Part shown: piece by piece, positions 37,501 to 48,530 of the stretch
How the letters are laid out: the number at the start of each line of letters is the position of its first letter
Position numbering within the stretch: position 1 is the first letter of the stretch
Source of the DNA: Nectonema munidae
Taxonomy: Eukaryota; Nematomorpha; Nectonematoida; Nectonematidae
DNA length: 64,000 nucleotides
Direction of reading: 5' to 3'
Assembly (NCBI GenBank): GCA_030549495.1
Contig: JAUIRK010000920.1
Location: 558,001-622,000, forward strand
Translations under genes and position numbers: made by a program
The notes under the pieces: generated by a model
Databases searched by the model: none
The model's input: only the letters and a program-made list of their open reading frames with translations
What the model was told of the DNA's origin: nothing

Positions 37501-37921
37501 ACAGCACACTCAAAACACTCTCCTTCCATATCAGCGGGTCAGTGGAGATTTGGCATTGATAAATTCCAGAATCTTCTTCGCGTACTGCCCGGATTTCCAG
37601 GGTGTACAGTTGATCGGACTGCACTTTCACAGTGACACGTGTATCCCTTGTGACTCGAGAGCCACCACTTGAAAGGATGATAGGAATTTTGATGGGGTCT
37701 GAGGAATCCAGGGATGGAAGCTTGAGCCAGGAGACTGCGTACCTATTTCCCACATGCTCCACATAGCACTCAAGTCTGGCTACAGCTCCTTTGATAGCCG
37801 TCACCTCGGCAGGCACCTTCTTTATGAGGGGAGAGAGATCGCGTTGTCCATTCGTGCGCAGTGATAGGATGATGATGATGATGGCACAGTGGACAATGAT
37901 ATGATACAAAGCAATTGCCAT
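31518..37921 (-). CDS. Lac: Lachesin-like IgSF adhesion protein (three exons)
   Basis: Predicted secreted, membrane-tethered cell-adhesion protein of 368 residues; insect lachesin acts at septate junctions and on neurons. Exons: 37921-37283, 34522-34339 and 31801-31518, joined by GT...AG introns of 2760 and 2537 bp. A signal peptide (MAIALYHIIVHCAIIIIILS) precedes three Ig domains: Cys52/Cys123 (DSGIYQC), Cys165/Cys212 (DRGVYVC) and Cys259/Cys315 (EDYGEYTC), with core Trp at 65, 177 and 271. The block YVGHEMKIYNVSRKDRG and the later NLFEA match lachesin more than amalgam or DPR proteins. The last about 20 residues are hydrophobic (SLTLASTAIMIMSAIIVQLF) with no basic tail, as expected for a GPI-attachment signal. 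The first exon carries Ig1 and most of Ig2. No disabling change is seen. Confidence 0.85.
31890..33240. other. Lachesin intron 2, part; diverged repeat then nothing recognised
   Basis: 31890-32060 is the partner of the repeat at 30640-30820. The remainder to 33240 is AT-rich intron without a recognised feature. The same is true of 33580-34338. Confidence 0.4.
33241..33571. mobile_element. hAT MITE (331 bp) in lachesin intron 2
   Basis: The left end CAGTGGCGGTTTTAAG is followed by a G run; the right end inverted reads CAGTGGCGGTTCTAGATTTT. The flanking 8-bp target copies are TTAATGTC (33233-33240) and CTAATGTC (33572-33579), one mismatch. There is no coding content. Its ends match the family represented by the transposase copy ending at 41869. 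Confidence 0.85.
35035..35427. mobile_element. MITE with GGTxCCTxGTCAAAA ends in lachesin intron 1
   Basis: The left terminus GGTTCCTAGTCAAAACGGCC continues GAAACCAAAATGGC. The right terminus inverted reads GGTGTCTGGTCAAAATGGCC, then GAAACCAAAACGGCC. The flanking 8-bp repeats are TTGCTATA and TTGTTATA. Length is 393 bp and there is no coding content. Just inside the right end there are iterated 15-bp words CCGTTTTGGTTTCGG. An 8-bp target fits hAT, P or Merlin; I cannot decide. Confidence 0.75.
36051..36233. mobile_element. Foldback MITE (183 bp) in lachesin intron 1
   Basis: Near-perfect inverted arms of about 57 bp. The left begins GTCTTTTCGTTTAGACGGCA and the right, inverted, GTCTTTTCGTTTAGACGGCC. 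Both then carry ACATCAAGTAATCACCA and CCTTTTATAGTT. The loop is AT-only. No target duplication was identified. Confidence 0.8.
36663..36975. mobile_element. piggyBac-type MITE (313 bp) in lachesin intron 1
   Basis: Inverted ends CCTTTTGACCAGCAGTGGGA and CCTTTTCAGTCCTAATGGGA, flanked by TTAA at 36659-36662 and 36976-36979. No coding content. Target and terminal style fit piggyBac. Confidence 0.8.
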
Positions 37922-39333
37922 AATTGGATTCTCTTATCTATACAACATCATGGAAGCACGTAGCTTACTTTACGCCTAAAAATTAAGTCATGATCGAATG
38001 AGTGTAGGATATTTGGCCAGTTAATATTTGTAAAAAAGAACACATCATCATTGAATTTATTGACGCCAATTTGGCGCTTAAAAATAAATTTTGGATTATT
38101 TGTTACTGGTTACTACAGCTATTATATTTTATAAGTTAGTAGTAATTTTTACTAAGAAACTAAGAAAAGAAAATAAGAAAAAATTAAATATTTTTAAAAA
38201 TAAAATAAAAAATACATATTTATTTATAATAATTATTTTTCATTTTTAAATTGTTTGTTCTTGATCTCAGATTTGAGTCTGATCAAGCGATGCATGAGTT
38301 CAATCCCAATGCCTAAGAACTCCATGCATCTTTTTGGGGTGAGAAATGATTTCTCAGTGTTGATGTTAATCTGGTGATGAGCTAGATAATGTACCAAGTC
38401 GGAATTTCCAAAATTTTGAAGATTAATCGTCTGCTTTCTCTTAATTTTATATATTTAAAACAAAATATTTGTATTTCTCGTTACACCACGGTGTCGCACT
38501 GATCCTTAAAGCGTTAAAAATTGTACTAAAGAACTAATAAATGTATTTATTTATTTTACATAAAATAGCTTAGGCCCTCTTTTTTCCAAAATTTTTTTTA
38601 TAATTCATCTAATTGTAAAATGAAAAGTTTTAGTTTATAACAACTTTAAACATTAAAAACTTTTTCATTTTTTTTTTCGCTTTTTATTCAAAAATATTGT
38701 TTTTGATCATTACTAAACAATATCATTCGAATAATATTTATACTTTTTTCAGACAAAAGACGTATTTTAGTTAGAAAATTACTTAGATTTCCTACATCTG
38801 TATTAAAAGTATTCGAATCTCTTTTCAAACTAAAATATCCTTGTTTATTTCGTTATGCCTACTTAACACTAAAACACAATCCCTTTTTTACCAGTAAATC
38901 TAACATTTAGATTTTTAGACAAATATAGGGAGCTTAGGGAAATAAAAATAAAAAAAGTGTGTTCTAAGTAATATATTTTGTCTCTTTTCTTTAGAAATAA
39001 TAGAAAGTGCACACTAAAATTTTAGTTGGTAAGAGAGTAGAAAAAGCAAGTAAATTCACTCAATTATAACAACAACAACAATTTTAATTTTTGAATCATA
39101 ATATTTTCTTTTATTTAAAATGGCAGATTTAAAAATCTAATCAGTTCAAAGGAAACTTATTTTAAAGTAAATAATTTTCTTGTAGTAAACTATTTTTTTC
39201 ATAAAAATTAACGTTTTTATTAAATGAGAGTTTATACTTTTTTTAACATATGTCACAAAAAAGATATTGTTTAGATCTAATTTTAAAATTGCATTTGATA
39301 ATAATTTTTTTTGTGTTTTAGAATTTATTTTCA
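37922..39333. other. Lachesin upstream region and hAT 5' flank; no gene seen
   Basis: The lachesin promoter should lie just right of 37921, but no clear TATA or initiator can be picked by eye. The rest is AT-rich. The left terminus of the hAT element starting its coding region at 39334 was not found here. Confidence 0.4.
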
Positions 39334-41869
39334 ATGATTGAAAACAAAAGTTCTAAGAGAAAAAAACTCATCAGTGATTTTTTTTATAACTCTAGTTCGA
39401 CTAATGTGTCAACTGAAAACAATTATTCTTTTCCACAAACATCAAAAAAAGAACATGAGTTGATTAAAAAGCCAGAAACAAGTTTAACAAATAATGTAAC
39501 AAGTATTATATCATTGGATCTTTCTAAGAAAAATGACATTGGTGTTGTTTTTTCAGAAGGTATTAGAAGCAGTTTACTATGCAGTCAGTTGACAGACTTT
39601 GATAAAAAAAAGAACTCCTAACCAATCATTGGTTTCCTGATGACAAATTTAAATTCCCCTTTACATTAAAAGGAAAAAAAAATCCACAAAAAGATTTTCT
39701 TGAAAAGCAACATATATCGGGAGATATTTATTATCCATTTAAATATTCGAAAATACTGTCAGGGCTTGTTTGTGTTCCTTGTGTTTTGTTTTCACATGAA
39801 TTTGCAACGAACAATCGCAAAAAGGAAACCCAACTTGGACAGCTTGTCATTAAAGCATTGCAAAAGTATAATCACTTGACAGGAAAAGACGGCTATCTAA
39901 CAGAACATTTGTCTAAAGATTATCATAAAGGATGCATGACATTTTCTGATTGTTTTTTACATTCTTACGAAAAAATTCGGATATATTGACTTCATTAAAC
40001 AGTAATTATAAAAGTCAAGTACAAGATAATAGAGAGCGTTTGGTTCCTATAATTAAAACGATTATTCTTTGCGGAAGATTAGGAATTGGTTACCGTAGAA
40101 ACTCCAAAAATCCAAACGTTGAAGATGATTTTTCAGTTTTGAAGAGTGATGGCAATTTCAATGCCCTCTTGAATTTTAGAGTTGATTCCGGGAATAAAAC
40201 TCTGGAAATGCATTAAAAAACCGCTGGAAAGAATGCAACCTATATTTCTAAGACTGTGCAAAATGAACTAATTACAGTTTGTGGGAATTTGATATCAGAA
40301 AAAATTATTCAGGATGTCAAACAAGTAAAATATTTTTCTGTTATTGCAGATGAGACTACTGATTCTTCTCATAGCGAACAACTCGCTATTTGTGTTCGGT
40401 ATGTAATAAAAATTGAAGGTAAGCATGAAATTAGAGAAGATTTTTTAAGCTTTCAAGAAATGGATAATTTGACAGGTCAGGGTTTATGAGAAAAGATTAT
40501 TGACACTCTAAAAAAGTGTGACCTCGATCTCAAGTATTTAGTAGGTCAAGGTTATGGTCTTCTATGGCTGGACATATAAATGGAGTTCAAGCCTATATTC
40601 GTAAACATTCTCCAAATGCTGTGTATGTTCATTGTAGCAGTCACTGCCTAAATCTTGTTTTGAACGTTTCTTCCTCTCTTTATGAAATCAGAAATATGTT
40701 TTCTGTTGTTGAAAATGTAATTTCGTTTATAAATGATTCTGTGAAGCGTAGATCTCTTATGAAAGTTTATTTGAATGAGGCTGGAAGTCAGAACATTAAA
40801 CTTAAACCATTTTGTCAAACAAGATTTGTTGAAAGACATGATTCAATAATGATATTTCAAGCAAATTACTCAACAATTGTTGATACTTTAGAAGAAATCA
40901 TAAGATCAGCAGACAGAAAATCAGCTGATAAAGCAAATTCTTTATTTAAATCGTTAATGAATCCTGTATTTATTGTTTCTTTGGTCTGTGTCAAAAAAGT
41001 TATGAGTTTAACCCAATATCTTTCTAAAGCTCTCCAAACAGTTAATACAGATTTGATAAGTTGTTTTGAAAACATTAATTTCGTTAGAAACACCTTAATT
41101 CAATGGATGTCTTCTTCAGACGAATGGACTAATGAAAACTATGGAACTTTCCTAGTTGTTGAAAAAATGGCTGAAGCGGTTCAAGCTCAAATTACTATGC
41201 CAAGAATTGCTTCTCGTCAAATGAATCGTAGCAATGTTCCAGCTGAATCAGTAGGGGATTATTTTAAACGATCAATATGGTATCCGTATTTGGATGCTAT
41301 TATCCAAGTGTTTGACCAAAAATTTACGTCGCATTGCATTCTCATCAGCAAAATGGCCATACTTATACCTTCAGAAGTTTTAAATTATGAATGGAAGGAT
41401 ATATGCGAATCAATAAAATTTTATGACCCTATTCTCCGTGTTACCGATGCTGATGATGTAAGAATTCAGTTCTTAGAATGGAAAAACTTGTGCGAAAAAC
41501 TGGAAAACAAACCCAAAAGACCTCTGGAAGCTCTTGATATAATACCAGAGCGGCTAAAATTACATGTTCAGCAGAAAGAGCTTTTAGTTCTTTAAGAATT
41601 TTAAGGAACTATTTACGTAATCGTATGAGCGACGAGAGACTAAGAGGACTTGCTCTCATGTACCTCCACCCTAAAATAGAAATGAAAATTGATGAAATCA
41701 TTGATCGATTCTCAAAGCAAAAAGAAAAGACTTTGTAATATAATTTTAATCATTTATTTTACATACGTTTTCAAATTTCTTCCCTAATAAAATGTGTTAA
41801 ATATTTTGATAATATTAGTATACCCCCCCCCCCCCCCCCCCCCCATAAAAGATTTCTGGATCCTCCACT
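39334..41869 (+). mobile_element. hAT transposon, ZMYM/TTF-finger type, broken
   Basis: Plus-strand hAT transposase (DUF4371 group) in several frames. 39334-39621 is the N-terminus. A TTF-type zinc-finger region near 39620-39990 has NHWFPDDKFKFPF and GLVCVPCVLFSHEF. 39950-40216 continues. 40256-40489 has KYFSVIADETTDSSHSEQLA with the first catalytic Asp. 40564-41595 has MAGHINGVQAYIRKHSPNA, VHCSSHCLNLVLN and RWPS-equivalent QTRFVERHDSI. The end near 41560-41739 has CSAERAFSSLRILRNYLRNR with the catalytic Glu, in another frame. About five frame breaks occur. The right end, inverted, is CAGTGGAGGATCCAGAAATC, preceded by a 23-base C run (41822-41844). The left end was not located. Confidence 0.88.
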
Positions 41870-41886
41870 GACTGGTTACTACTTAA

Positions 41887-42109
41887 CCCGTTAAGGACCA
41901 GAATAATCAGATGATATCTAATGTAAAGCAGATTTGTATTAACCCTTTTGTGACCAAAATCAGACGATAATTATTAAAAAGTAGACGAAGATAAAATTGT
42001 TTATGTATCATATATGATACACTGGTCACGAAAGGGTTAAAGAGCATTGATAAACGCCGACGATTTAATTTTTGCAAAGTCAACATATGTAGACTGTCGT
42101 GATAACCGA
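41887..42109. mobile_element. piggyBac-like MITE containing a second, smaller one
   Basis: The outer element is flanked by TTAA at 41883-41886 and 42110-42113, with ends CCCGTTAAGGACCAGA and, inverted, TCGGTTATCACGACAG. An uninterrupted relative lies at about 44545-44646 (ATGTAAAGTAGAAGATTTG, TTTTTGTAAAGTTGC, CGATAACCGG then TTAA). The inner element interrupts it at its GTATTAA motif. Confidence 0.7.
41943..42036. mobile_element. Tiny piggyBac-type MITE (94 bp)
   Basis: Ends CCCTTTTGTGACCA and, inverted, CCCTTTCGTGACCA (one mismatch in 14), flanked by perfect TTAA (41939-41942, 42037-42040). The body includes the palindrome GTATCATATATGATAC. A longer relative is at 54621-54750. Confidence 0.85.
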
Positions 42110-42599
42110 TTAATTATATTATCTAACCTTTGAAAAAGGTAACTATCATTTTATCGTCTATAAACACTTCCTATCTCCTTCCAAGACTTCTTTTATGGTG
42201 AAGAATTTCCGCTACTTTGTCATTTTGAATTTTCATTTTTAAGAATATGAAAACGGTGTGAGTTTACACCGAAATTAATTGCTTGTTGCAATAAAAACAT
42301 TTCTTCCATTTTTATTTGTGTTTGCTCCCACCTGACGCTTGCTATCTTATTAATCAACTAAATAGAAAATACTAAAAACGTTTTTATGCCTGCCAAATAT
42401 ATATTATAGGTAAGTGTTCAGCTGCGGGTAGAAATCATGCTATACTTTAAAAAATAGTAAACATATATTTATATTTTTTCATTTTATAATTCAATTCAAT
42501 CCGAATTATAACCACACCCAATTCCATTCACACTATCTTCACCTGACATAATCAGAGATAAATGTATAGAGGAAAACGTTAATTTCTCACGTCGAAAAT

Positions 42600-43510
42600 T
42601 CGCACTTAATTTGGGGAATCCTATATCTTAGCCTGCATAAGAACATGATCATCATGCATTAGGATAAGGTATATAAACAAATGAAAGGCTTTGCATTTGG
42701 CGATAAACTCTCATAGTTTCATCTCTAACATTTTCTTCCAATTTTTCGAAATGAAACCAACCTCATAACTCAACTTTCCACTTGATAGTTGGACAAGATA
42801 CGTTTGATGAAATCTTTTCATATGGGAGGATAGCACTAAAAGTTTATGACTTCTTTACATTTGCAAATAAACTAAATCCCAGCATTATCTTGACCCAGCA
42901 ATCTAATCACCACTCCTTAAATTTCCTAGTTAATCACATCGAAATTAGTGATCATAGACTCACTAGAATTCAAATAAAATCTCAATCCTCTAACATAAAT
43001 ATAATGCATATACAAAGGAGACAGTCAAAGATCCCAAGATAAAATTGATCTCACGCTAACTTTCACTGTTCTCACAACAAAAGCCTAGAAATCGTAAAAA
43101 TTAAAGCCTACTACTATTCCAAAAATTTAGACATTTGAAAAATACCTCCTAAACAAACGTAGGATCCATCTCATACGTAAACACTGTAAAAAGTCTCAAT
43201 AAATCACAACCAACAAATGCAATCACACGGATTTAATATATGAAATCCACCGTATGCTTTGCAAACATAAATATATTGGACAAAAAGAGGCGCTTTAAAT
43301 AAATTCAGCGAGCATTTTAATGACGCCAAATCTAAAAAAAACAACTAAGCTTTTTGTCAAATCTATTCCTTCAACCATAACTCACAAAGAAAATCTCCGA
43401 CCACGCTCATAACTACCATTGAAAGAAATTGTAAAAACATTGCGAACCATTCAAGGCAATCTTAATAAAGGAAACTAAAACATTAAGTAAAGTCACAGTC
43501 CATTCTGAAA
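42600..43510 (+). mobile_element. LINE fragment, endonuclease C-terminus
   Basis: C-rich plus strand with decayed coding DNA. The frame 42782-43042 reads VYDFFTFANKLNPSI, SLNFLVNHIEISDHRLTRIQ, matching the end of LINE apurinic-type endonuclease domains (final SDH motif). Downstream broken frames (ITHKENLRPRS) fit the linker after the endonuclease. No reverse transcriptase is attached. A 170-bp copy recurs at 45410-45580. Confidence 0.6.
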
Positions 43511-45409
43511 ATCAAATAAGTCCGACTCTGTGTTCTTATTTCCGTTGATGACAATGTGCATGCCTCTACTTGCAGTGTTTATGTAGAGAGAGAGAGAGAG
43601 GAGTTTTAGAATGTGCAAAAAATTGATGGATGACAAAAGAGAGACACACGCCCAAAGCACCAAGGTTCTTATAATGATATATTATCAAATTTAGGGAACA
43701 GTCACTTATGTAAACTGCATACGAAGAGTATCAAATACGAAAAAAATAACACTTTTCAGCCTTTCTATACATTACATAATTTTTTAATATTGTAAGGTTT
43801 TGTTAGTGATATTCTGTCATTTGATCTGGAAAAAAGTTATCTAGAAATTGCATTTATTCTCTTACTCATAGTCAATCTAAGAAAAAACATGTTGAAAAAA
43901 AATAACTCTTGAAAATAGGTTTTTTTTAAATAAAATAAACATTAATAAAATATTGAATTTATATGAAATACTGTCTTAATAATATTTAAATTAATTAACA
44001 GGTATTTAACATTTTTTATTAATGCCTAAATTTTAAAATTATTCGACTAAATATTCAAAATTAAATCTGAGAGGCTATAGAACTTTCCATTTACTTAAAG
44101 CAAATTAGAAAAGTTAAAAATAGATATAGAAGATTTGTAATATAAGAACTCTAAATTAATATTTCTATTATTTGAATAAGATTAAAAAATGATATATATA
44201 TAAATATGAAAGAAAAAGTGTCGACTAATATAGATAACATTTGTTTCCTAAAGCAATGATTTAGTGAAAGAAATCGATACTGTTATAAATATTAAGATTA
44301 CAAAATCAAAGAGATAGTGTTACTAATCACTGAACGATACGAGTAATTTTTTACAAATTCACTGAACGAAACGAGTAATTTTTTACAAATTATAAAATAA
44401 CCAACAAATACACAACTTTATTATACAAAATAGTTAATTTAATAATGTGATTCAAAAGTCGCCATAGATATGGAAAAATTATTAACAAAAATAAAATTGT
44501 GTGAGTTTATTAATCATTTTTAATACAAATGTGTTTTTATTCTTGTTGCTAAGGAGTATATAATGTAAAGTAGAAGATTTGTATTAAAAAGAATTAATAA
44601 TCGAAAACGATTTTATTTTTGTAAAGTTGCTGTGGTCGATAACCGGTTAAACTTGAAACAACGAAAAATTACATTTTATTATATTCTTCGAAAAATTAAC
44701 GGTAACTATAAAAATCCTGTTACACAAAATCAAAATGTAACTGTTGAATCACCCTATAGATGGAATTCAGTTTTATACAAAATAAGAATAAAATAAAACT
44801 TCTGTAATTTATGTCAATTTAAAATTACCTTCATTTTATATTTAGATAAATAATAATAAAAAAATATTTATTCAAAATAACCTTTTTTTGTTTTTTCACT
44901 GTTTATTCTAATATTTATTTCTTGCTTCAAAATTTTTTTTATGACTCATTCGTTATAATATGTGATCTATTTTCTAATGATGTCCTTAATACGATCATTT
45001 AAGTCATAGATTTAAGCTGATGCTGCAAACATTGAAAGAGTCCAATGAACAATCACCAAAAAGATTCTTGGAATGAAATATCTGAAATATAAGGAAAAAC
45101 TAAAAAGGTATGTTATCTTATTTAAGTCAATTAATTCAAGAGATTTCAATCATTTTTTTCATATATTTTCAACAAAATTCTTCTTCTTTTATCCTTAATG
45201 TCTTTAAAAAATGTCTTAATGTTTTTCTCCTACCTACCTACCTACCTACCTTATCCTTAATGTTTGTCTATATCACGGAAATTTATCTGTGGATTTGAAA
45301 GTAAAAACGCCTCAAATTTCAAAAAGATGTAAAATAAGATATTGTAAATCATTGTAATCTTTGAATTCTTGAAATAATTTCAAATTAAAAAAATTTAACA
45401 TAATAAACT
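43511..45409. other. Intergenic AT-rich tract with small repeats
   Basis: Contains a short GA run (43588-43601), a two-copy tandem of about 31 bp at 44329-44388 (ACTGAACGA-x-ACGAGTAAT, TTTTTACAAAT), the piggyBac-like MITE relative at 44545-44646 ending at TTAA 44647-44650, and a CTAC microsatellite near 45230-45250. No gene is recognised. Confidence 0.5.
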
Positions 45410-45580
45410 AAATCACAACATTATCTTGACCCATCAATCTAATCACCACTCCTTAAATTTCCTAGTTAATTACTTCGAAATTAGTGATCATAGACTCACT
45501 AGAATTCAAATAAAATAAAAGTTGATACAACCCTCTGATGCATATACAAAGGAGACAGTCAAAGACCCCAAGATAAAATT
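45410..45580 (+). mobile_element. LINE endonuclease fragment, second copy
   Basis: DNA near-identical to 42885-43050 (ATTATCTTGACCCA, CAATCTAATCACCACTCC, ATTAGTGATCATAGACTCAC, GGAGACAGTCAAAGA). Truncated on both sides. Confidence 0.7.
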
Positions 45581-46292
45581 GATTATTCTTTTATATTATA
45601 TTGAAAATAGTATTCGTGAAAGATTTGAAGTAGAAGAAAATATATTTTCATACATTCTCATTTTCTTGAAACTAACATGCTTTTTTTACCCCATTAATCT
45701 ATCGAATTTATTAAAAAACTCAGTTTTTTGGCTTTGATTCTGTTGCTATTAGTTTAATATTAACTTTTCTTTCGGATCAAAAATTTGAGATAACATACAT
45801 AATTTTAGATTTGTACTGTTTCGTGCATATAAAAGAGGTGCATATTAAGATATAATCTTCTCGCCTTTATTTGTGAAAATTTATACAAACATGAAAGGCA
45901 ATATCGAAGTGAAAACATTAAATGGTGTCAAAATAAAAAGGGAATAAATTAAATTGGACATTATGTTATTATATATTTAAATATATATCTTATTATAATT
46001 ACCCCCTATCCCAATTTCCATTAAATAAAAACATAACTCTTCCTCGCAACATAATAAGATGGTTCACCTCACATTGCCCGTGCGATTACTCCTATAATTT
46101 TAATTTGCACTCACCCTTTTTTGCCGATTTGGCCGCCCTCATATTGATACTCCAATTCACATTATTCTTTATTGTCCATTATTTTTATCAGAACGAACTA
46201 AACTCATTGAAAAACCATATTTACATTTTAAAGATCTTCCCTCCTTTCTAATAAACTTTTACTTCTTAACTTCTTATAATTGTTGTAGTAGA

Positions 46293-46555
46293 TGGTGAAT
46301 GAAACTGAATCTAGACAAGTGTACCCACCTACAAATTGGATTACAAAATGATAAATTATTTTTCATTGGAGGACATAAACTGAAAAAAGTGAATACACAA
46401 AAAGATCTTGGTGTAATTGTCAACAATAATCTTGATTCTTGAGAAAATATCACAATGGGGGTGTCAAAGGCTTTACAAGTTTTCATAAAGTGCACAAATG
46501 CTTTGCTTTGTTTGATGCCAATATAGCTCCACTTCTATATAAAATATTTAGAGTG
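46293..46555 (+). mobile_element. LINE reverse-transcriptase fragment
   Basis: A single plus-strand frame with two stops reads MKLNLDKCTHLQIG, KLKKVNTQKDLGVIVNNNLD and VSKALQVFIKCTNA. This is the RT segment typical of CR1/Jockey-like LINEs (W-x-MKLN-x-DKC ... KDLGV). It is truncated on both sides, abutting a hAT relic on the right. Confidence 0.75.
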
Positions 46556-46559
46556 TAAA

Positions 46560-47607
46560 TGATATAATGATATAAATGATTACACTTACATTAAACTCAA
46601 GTCGATAAGCGAGACAATTAAAAGATGGCAATTCAGGAACACCAATGAGATCAGAAAATTTCTTAATGAGGCGGCCTTTGTGACCAATCATCACAGAGGC
46701 GCCATCAGATCCAACAGCTAAGAGTTTACGTTTTAAAACTTCGATGCCAAGCGCAGGCACAAATGACTCAAAAAGGGTCTGGGAAATTAATTCAGCTCTC
46801 CCATCATTTAACTTTGACATTTCCCAAAATAAATTCTGAACGTCTCCTTTTACATCAAGTCTAACATAGGAAATTAAAACAGACAAATTGCTTACAGTGG
46901 TTTGCTCATCCACCATAATTGAAACGTGCAAACATTCAAAACTTCGTATGTGTGCAATGAGTTCAGCTTTCATTTCATACGCTATAAATGTGATAATATT
47001 TTTGCAAGCATGATCACTAAATAGTAATAATCCCATTTTAAGTCCATTCAATTGTTTGAGTTCTATTATTTTTTTGTGCTTTTTGAAAGACAAGTCATCT
47101 TTAGCAATCCGAACCGTTTCTTGGTGCCTAGATTCCACGAAATTTGAAGCTTGTAAATGCTGTTCATTGATGGAAGCCGTAATTAAATCCTTATCTCTGT
47201 CTTTGATAGCTTAAACAATTAAATTATGAGACTTTGATTTCGAGTGCTCGCTAACATTCTCAGATAACTTTTTTCTTTCTTTGCCCTTTACTTCTCCACC
47301 TGAGACGCCTATTTCACTCCACTGCTTTTCTACACGTAAGCCAGTTGATACATACTTAGGCGGCATTTTCTTAAAGTCTTCGCACGTTTTGCAGAAAAGT
47401 TTTTGATCTTTGTGAGTGAGCCATGGATGACGATTTTTACAGATGTTATAGTGTCTCTGTAAGTCCAATTAGCAATTGGTTCACATCTTTTGAAGCGATT
47501 TCTTCAGAACTTATGCTTTCTTTATCTATATTTTGAAAAAAAGGTGGCTCTTTAAAAACTTGACCTTGACTTTTTAAAAACCCAGATAAAGTCGTTTGTC
47601 GCTTCAT
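46560..47607 (-). mobile_element. hAT transposase N-terminal two-thirds (ZNF862-like group)
   Basis: The minus strand begins MKRQTTLSGFLKSQGQVFKE at 47607, a frame of 53 codons. 47468-47211 follows with HPWLTHKDQKLFCKTCEDF and VEKQWSEIGVS, a BED/TTF-like finger region. 47138-46548 has VRIAKDDLSFKKHKKIIEL, LHVSIMVDEQTTVSNLSVLI (catalytic Asp), AVGSDGASVMIGHKGRLIKK (second Asp) and LPSFNCLAYRLEFNV (CAHRLE-like). The C-terminal dimerisation domain is missing; the relic stops at the LINE fragment. Two frame breaks remain in what is left. Confidence 0.85.
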
Positions 47608-47639
47608 CTTCGATTAGTACTGATATATAGTAGTATCAA

Positions 47640-48405
47640 TGAATCTGAAATATAGTAGAAATTATGGGATAAAAATTATGAATCACAATATATACAAAAT
47701 ATACACATAACAAACACATTAAATCTTGTTCATGAAAGCATGAAACTTGAATTCATAAATGATTATGGAAAAAATTTACTGAAAATTAACTGATAAATGT
47801 AATAAAAAAATGTAAAAGAGCAAACTGAGTAAGGTTAAATCATATAAAGAAATATTTGATGTCTTTGAATCCCTGGCTTGACTGATATTTTTTTTCTTTG
47901 AGTGGGATAATATTTTTCATTGGAGGGGAAGGGGGCTAGGAGACACACACACACACGCGCGCTTAATTATACTCAATTAAAGAAGTAATATATGTATGCG
48001 ATTACCTTTATGATATTTTTGCTTGTAAGTTACTTATTCAAAATGGTTAAATTTACTAATTCATTTGTAGAATTTTGGACAAGAGCCTTTAGTAATTTAG
48101 TAGTATGTGTAGCTAATTTTTTACTAATTTAATTAGTTTTGTTGAGAAACCTTTCTGATTTATTAGTGAAAAGGTGGAAAATAATTTTTAATAATTTTGT
48201 TAGTAAGTGGAACTATTTTTTTTCTCATCACTGAAAAAAATTTAGTGCTTTATATTTCAATAAAACCAGTGTTAAACCTCCAAAAAACGTTTTTTTTACA
48301 AAAATCAGAATTCTCTTTCACGATTATAAGGAGAGAGAGAGAAATTGTTTGTTTGATTCCAACAATGCATTTATGTTACAAAACCTTCGTTCGCCAGGAA
48401 ATAAT
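47640..48405. other. Intergenic AT-rich sequence with CA/GC run near 47945
   Basis: No gene recognised. A short ACACACACGCGCGC run sits at about 47943-47961. Confidence 0.4.
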
Positions 48406-48408
48406 CGT

Positions 48409-48530
48409 TCGACAAAAAGACTGTTCGACCCAATATCCAATCGACAAATCATTCAACGACGAAATGTCTGTTCAACGAACTCTCTAACAACGAAGTGTCC
48501 GGGGACGAAATGTCCCGAAACCGATTAAAA
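48409..48530 (+). repeat. Degenerate 15-16-bp tandem repeat
   Basis: About seven imperfect units of CGACGAAATGTCTGTT, including CGACAAAAAGACTGTT and GGACGAAATGTCCCG. Such iterons occur near the ends of some metazoan DNA transposons; none can be delimited here. Confidence 0.65.

Noticed and set aside
37475-37672. Plus-strand frame opposite lachesin exon 1
   Set aside because: Antisense shadow of the Ig-domain exon.
38105-41881. Matching ACTGGTTACTAC left and right of the hAT element at 39334-41869
   Set aside because: The right copy follows the element terminus, but the left copy is not followed by anything resembling that terminus, so it is probably chance rather than the target duplication.
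46274-46495. Minus-strand frame of 73 codons
   Set aside because: Antisense of the LINE reverse-transcriptase fragment.
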